From the NCBI RefSeq assembly GCF_001028625.1, contig NZ_CP011805.1:1845001-1909000 (forward strand): a stretch of 64,000 nt of DNA, read 5' to 3'. The translations under genes and the position numbers were made by a program. Origin of the DNA: Pelagerythrobacter marensis (GTDB lineage: Bacteria; Pseudomonadota; Alphaproteobacteria; Sphingomonadales; Sphingomonadaceae). How positions within the stretch are numbered: position 1 is the stretch's first letter; every line of letters begins with the position of its first letter. A model generated the notes under the pieces. That model did not search any database. It worked only from the letters and a program-made list of their open reading frames with translations, and was not told the origin of the DNA. Shown here piece by piece: positions 60,716 to 64,000 of the stretch.

Positions 60716-61927
60716 ATGAACGACACCCGCGACCTGTTGATCCTGGGCGGTGGCCTGGTGGGCATGACCCTGGCTCTGGCGGCAGCGCGTCAGGGGATGT
60801 CGAGCCACGTGGTCGATCGCGCCGATCCGGCGGAGCTGACGGCGGAAGGGTTCGACGGTCGGGCGAGCGCGATTTCCACCGCAAGCTGGAACCTGTTCAC
60901 CAATATCGGCCTGGCATCGGCGCTGGAACCGCACGGTTGCCCCATCGAAACCATTGCGGTCGCCGATCAGCTGCGGCCGGGCAGGATCGATTTCCGTCCC
61001 CAGCCGCACGAAGGATCGCTGGGCCGCATGTTCGCCAACCGCACCTTGCGCCTCGCCCTGTTCGAAGCGGCTGCGCAGGAACCGCTGATCGCCTGGCACC
61101 CGAAAGCGGAAGTGGTCGCGCGCGAGCGGGGCGAACACGCGGTTTCGGCCCGGCTATCGGATGGGCAGACGCTGCGGGCCGCGCTGATGATCGGGGCGGA
61201 AGGCCGGATGTCCCCGACGCGGGAGGATGCCGCGCTCAAGGTCGCAAAGTGGCAATACGGCCATCGCGCGATTATCGCGGGCCTCGAACATGCCCTGCCC
61301 CACGACGGCGTGGCATGGGAAATCTTCTATCCGGCCGGCCCTTTCGCACTGCTGCCCATGCGCAGCACCGACGGATCGCACCGGAGCGCGCTGGTCTGGA
61401 CGGTGGACGAGAAGGATGCCGCCGGCACGCTGAAGCTGTCGGACCGCGCCTTCCGCGCCGAGGCGGAGAAGCGGATGGGCGACATCTTCGGCGGCGTGCT
61501 GGCGGTCGGCCCGCGCTCTTCCTTCCCGCTCGGTTTCCATCACACCGCGCGAATAACCGGCGAACGTCTGGCCCTGGTGGGCGACGCCGCCCACGGCATC
61601 CACCCGATTGCCGGCCAGGGGCTCAACCTCGGCCTGCGCGATGTTGGCGCGCTGGTGGAAGTGCTGGCCGAAGGGGCGCGGCTCGGCCTCGATCCAGGCG
61701 ATGCGCAAATGCTGGCGCGATACGAACGCTGGCGCGGGCTCGATTCGTTCATGGTCGCACTGGCGACCGATGGCCTCACCCGGCTGTTCGGCGTTCCCGG
61801 TCGAACGGCGTCCGCCGTCAGGCGGGCTGGAATGGCGGGCGTTCAACGGATTCCAGCGCTGAAGCACTGGTTTATGGACGAGGCACGCGGCGTATCCGGC
61901 GACGTGCCGGCGCTCATGCGCGGATAA
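60716..61927 (+). CDS. UbiH/UbiF/COQ6-family FAD-dependent hydroxylase
   Basis: The 403-residue flavoprotein has the FAD motif LLILGGGLVGMTLALAAARQG, DGRASAIS, MIGAEGRMSPTREDA, and the family signature LALVGDAAHGIHPIAGQGLNLGLRDVGAL. It hydroxylates an aromatic ring in ubiquinone synthesis; the particular carbon cannot be fixed from sequence. MNDTRDLL from ATG 60716 is the likely start with AAGGCG just before. An ATG at 60674 is possible. It ends two bases before the end of the Mic60-like gene on the other strand. Confidence 0.9.
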   Translation: MNDTRDLLILGGGLVGMTLALAAARQGMSSHVVDRADPAELTAEGFDGRASAISTASWNLFTNIGLASALEPHGCPIETIAVADQLRPGRIDFRPQPHEGSLGRMFANRTLRLALFEAAAQEPLIAWHPKAEVVARERGEHAVSARLSDGQTLRAALMIGAEGRMSPTREDAALKVAKWQYGHRAIIAGLEHALPHDGVAWEIFYPAGPFALLPMRSTDGSHRSALVWTVDEKDAAGTLKLSDRAFRAEAEKRMGDIFGGVLAVGPRSSFPLGFHHTARITGERLALVGDAAHGIHPIAGQGLNLGLRDVGALVEVLAEGARLGLDPGDAQMLARYERWRGLDSFMVALATDGLTRLFGVPGRTASAVRRAGMAGVQRIPALKHWFMDEARGVSGDVPALMRG

Positions 61928-61928
61928 C

Positions 61929-62843
61929 TTATTCGTCCTCCGCCGGATTTTCCGCCGGGCTGGGCTGTTCGATCTGATTGCCCGACCCGTCGCGCAGGCG
62001 CCGGGGCTCCAGAACCGCCGAAGTTTCGATCAGGTCCAGCGCCTGCCGGGCGGTGACATAGCGTTCGGCATCGGCAATCCAGCGCTCCGCCTTGGCCGCG
62101 CCCGGCATCTTGCCCACTTCTTCGATCGCCTTGTTCACGCGCCCGCTTTCGAGAAAGAACCGCGCCCGTTCTATCCGCCGCTGCGGTTGCGGCGACGGGG
62201 TGGTTTCACGGCGTATGACGAACAACTGCCCGAATTCGTGGCCGATCCGTTCCAGAAGCGGGGCGTCCGTCGCCTCGGTCAATTGCGGGGTCAGCCCTTC
62301 GAGGCGGGCGACGAGAACGTCGAGGGTCACCGGATTGCGCGAAAATTCGATGATCGTGGCCACGGCATTGGGCTTGGCATCGCCGAACCGCAGGCGCAGC
62401 TGATCGGCGAGGTAGCCCAGCTCCGCCCCGCGATCGAGCGCGCGCCGGGTGGCGAAAGCGATCAAAAGCCCTTCGGCCCGCGCTGCGTTGCCCGCTGCCG
62501 CCTGGGCCTGAAGATCCAGCCGGGCCAGCCGCTGTTCGGCCGCGGCCAGCCGCTGATCCAGACCGCCCTGCTGTTCCGCAACCTGCTCCACCCGCTCTTC
62601 CGCAGCCGTGGCCGGCGTAGCGGAAGGCGAAGGGAGCGGTGTTGGCGCGGGCGAGGCGTCGCCGGCAACCGGTTCGGCAAGCGCCCCCGCCGCCGGCTGC
62701 TCGTCACCGAAGCCGAAATCGACGCCCGACCGCCAGGCGAAATAGCCGACCAGCAGGGCGCCCAGCAGGAAAGCAGCCGTCGCGACCGCCAGAATGGGCT
62801 TGAACGAGCCACTGGAAGGGGTTTTGTCTGCGTATCTGTCCAT
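61929..62843 (-). CDS. Alphaproteobacterial Mic60 (mitofilin) homologue
   Basis: The 304-residue protein has a single N-terminal membrane helix (ILAVATAAFLLGALLVGYFAW), then a Pro/Ala-rich linker and a coiled coil (about 80-125: ERVEQVAEQQGGLDQRLAAAEQRLARLDLQ). A C-terminal helical domain contains LERIGHEFGQLFVIRRETTPSPQPQRRIERARFFLESG, matching the mitofilin tail. It follows hemC-hemD, the usual alphaproteobacterial setting. In mitochondria Mic60 shapes cristae; bacterial homologues can bend membranes. The start at ATG 62843 is preferred. Confidence 0.85.
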   Translation of the reverse strand: MDRYADKTPSSGSFKPILAVATAAFLLGALLVGYFAWRSGVDFGFGDEQPAAGALAEPVAGDASPAPTPLPSPSATPATAAEERVEQVAEQQGGLDQRLAAAEQRLARLDLQAQAAAGNAARAEGLLIAFATRRALDRGAELGYLADQLRLRFGDAKPNAVATIIEFSRNPVTLDVLVARLEGLTPQLTEATDAPLLERIGHEFGQLFVIRRETTPSPQPQRRIERARFFLESGRVNKAIEEVGKMPGAAKAERWIADAERYVTARQALDLIETSAVLEPRRLRDGSGNQIEQPSPAENPAEDE

Positions 62844-62894
62844 CGAAATCCGTTCTGCGACCTGCATACCCTTGCAGGTGCCGACCCTAGCCGG

Positions 62895-63578
62895 TCAATG
62901 GCACATGTCGCGCGCCAATGCCAGCAAGGCCGCATCGGTGGGCTGAGGGGCGCAGCGCACTTCGCGCCAGCCCGGCCCGGCAAGGTCGGCGATTCGCGGC
63001 GCGAGGGCCGCGATGGCGACTCCCCCCCGCCCCACGCCGCACCGGTCGCATTCCTGGGCGAAATGGCGCGCAGCCTCGCCCGAATGCAGCAATACCAGCG
63101 CCCCATGACGAAGACGTTGGGCAAGATCGGGCGGAAGCTGGCGGTAATCCACGCGATAGACGATGCGCGTTTCGATGGCGACGCCCCTCGGGGGCGACAG
63201 GGGGCGATGGCGTTCCCCGGCGAGGCGCAGGAGACGGATCGGCGCATGAGGCCGCAAGGTTTCGACGAGCGGTTGCAGGCCGCCTTCGCCCACCGTTTCC
63301 ACCCGCAATCCGGCTTCGCGTGCCGCGCTGGCCGTCGCTTCCGCCACGACATGCGCCGGGCGGCCCTGCCACCGGGTCAGCGCCGGCCCGGCATGGCGCA
63401 CTGCATTGGCGCTACCGAGCAGCAATGCATCGAAATCGGCATCGCCGGGCGCATCCCACTTCAAGGGAGCAACGGCCGCCAGCGGATGCCCCCGGGTGCG
63501 AAGTCCTATCGCCTCTGCCGCCTCGAGGGTCGCCGACAAGCCCGGCTCGGGCCGGACAACGATGATCGGCAGGCTCAT
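62895..63578 (-). CDS. hemD: Uroporphyrinogen-III synthase
   Basis: The 227-residue protein closes hydroxymethylbilane to uroporphyrinogen III in heme synthesis. HemD is poorly conserved, but SLPIIVVRPEPGLSATLEAA, FDALLLGSANAVRHAGPAL, PAHVVAEATASAAREAG and LLRLAGERHRPL are the expected bits. Its start overlaps the hemC stop (ATGA), the standard order hemC-hemD. The Mic60-like gene follows after 51 bases. Confidence 0.92.
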   Translation of the reverse strand: MSLPIIVVRPEPGLSATLEAAEAIGLRTRGHPLAAVAPLKWDAPGDADFDALLLGSANAVRHAGPALTRWQGRPAHVVAEATASAAREAGLRVETVGEGGLQPLVETLRPHAPIRLLRLAGERHRPLSPPRGVAIETRIVYRVDYRQLPPDLAQRLRHGALVLLHSGEAARHFAQECDRCGVGRGGVAIAALAPRIADLAGPGWREVRCAPQPTDAALLALARDMCH

Positions 63579-64000
63579 GCCGGGCCGACGAAATGCGCCG
63601 AGATGCCCGCTGTGGCCCGGGCCAGCAGGTCGGCGGCGAGCGCTGCGGGGGCCGCGCCATCCCCGGGGACAACGCGGCAGTCGCCCTCCACCCGCTCGTT
63701 GCCATCGGGACTGAACAATATCGCGCGCAGACGAATGGCATCGCCCTCGCGGATCGACAGCGCCGCCACCGGACTGTGGCAAGTCCCGCCCAGACTGGCC
63801 AGAAGCGCGCGTTCGGCCATGACGCTGGCGCGCGAGAATCCGTCGTCGATTGCTGCGATCAGCGCGTGTGCGCGGGCATCGTCTGCCCGGCATTCGATAC
63901 CGATCGCGCCCTGCGCTGGCGCGGGAATCCAGTCATCGGGATCGAGCGGGGTCCCCACCCCGTTTTCGCCCAGCCGCCCAAGCCCCGCCGCGGCGAGCAG
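63575..64000 (-). CDS. hemC: Hydroxymethylbilane synthase, 3' part (5' end beyond window)
   Basis: The C-terminal 141 residues are present; the start lies beyond base 64000. LLAAAGLGRLGENGVGTPLD and WIPAPAQGAIGIECRADDAR lead to the conserved C-terminal domain with the dipyrromethane cofactor Cys in LASLGGTCHSPVAALS. The enzyme polymerises four porphobilinogen units. The stop overlaps the hemD start. An internal GTG at 63958 is not the start. Confidence 0.95.
   Translation of the reverse strand: MLAAAGLGRLGENGVGTPLDPDDWIPAPAQGAIGIECRADDARAHALIAAIDDGFSRASVMAERALLASLGGTCHSPVAALSIREGDAIRLRAILFSPDGNERVEGDCRVVPGDGAAPAALAADLLARATAGISAHFVGPA

Noticed and set aside
58555..61977. 1140-codon open frame on plus strand opposite dsbD
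   Set aside because: It is a GC-rich shadow of dsbD and then of the UbiH gene in another frame, with Arg/Gln/Pro-rich composition and no motif.

Overview
The window is about 65% GC, gene-dense chromosomal DNA from an alphaproteobacterium, most likely Sphingomonadales and probably Erythrobacteraceae. The strongest clue is a circularly permuted two-piece tmRNA gene (about 28056-28400, minus strand) whose tag reads ANDNEALALAA. Other support comes from the pairing of a ubiquinol-cytochrome c chaperone with a DUF177 protein, an alphaproteobacterial Mic60 homologue beside hemC-hemD, and a large TonB-dependent receptor. No phage, transposase, rRNA, tRNA or CRISPR array was seen. Apart from a lower-GC islet at about 5.6-6.05 kb, the DNA is ordinary core genome.

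Layout. 0-5.5 kb: the end of a polysaccharide flippase, a two-motif aspartyl protease, an Atm1-like ABC exporter and a SulP anion transporter. 5.6-8.9 kb: a low-GC hypothetical gene, an ACT-domain protein, hslV-hslU and bamE. 9.0-14.9 kb: UQCC chaperone-DUF177, ssb, an Rrf2 regulator, an NTF2-like protein, ndk, a lipoprotein, holC and pepA. 15-20.6 kb: the envelope and housekeeping operon lptD-surA-pdxA-rsmA, partly coupled by TTGA/ATGA overlaps. 20.8-24 kb: an OmpA-family protein and malate synthase G. 24.1-27.7 kb: an arginine succinyltransferase segment (M20 hydrolase-astA-astB). 27.8-33 kb: a small membrane protein with a sigma-54-type promoter, ssrA, mscL, lemA-TPM-TPM-NUDIX-SDR, and a tiny ORF coupled to pspC with a second sigma-54-type promoter. 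33-38.3 kb: recF, and a tesA-like esterase divergent from a YbbA/YbbP-type ABC system. 38.3-42 kb: a REP-like hairpin island, a TonB receptor and a DUF805 protein. 42-48 kb: typA, a ZIP-like membrane protein, putP, an extensin-like lipoprotein and a LuxR-type regulator.

48-53.5 kb holds the most intriguing system. It is a compact minus-strand operon of a circularly permuted ATP-grasp enzyme, an alpha-E protein, a transglutaminase-like protein and the proteasome-related Anbu peptidase, preceded by an alpha/beta hydrolase and a DUF3617 lipoprotein. The gene set recurs in bacteria, but its substrate is unknown. 53.6-64 kb: uvrB, a higB-higA toxin-antitoxin pair with a frameshifted toxin, an S10 carboxypeptidase and lipoprotein, a DsbD/ScsB-type reductase, a UbiH-family hydroxylase, Mic60, hemD and the 3' part of hemC.

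Most of the genes serve envelope biogenesis and stress (LptD, SurA, BamE, PspC, MscL, DsbD, LemA/TPM), proteolysis (HslUV, Anbu, PepA, S10 peptidase) or central metabolism. Starts were chosen from Shine-Dalgarno position, overlap with the upstream gene, and family N-termini. Family assignments rest on recognised motifs and were not checked by database search.
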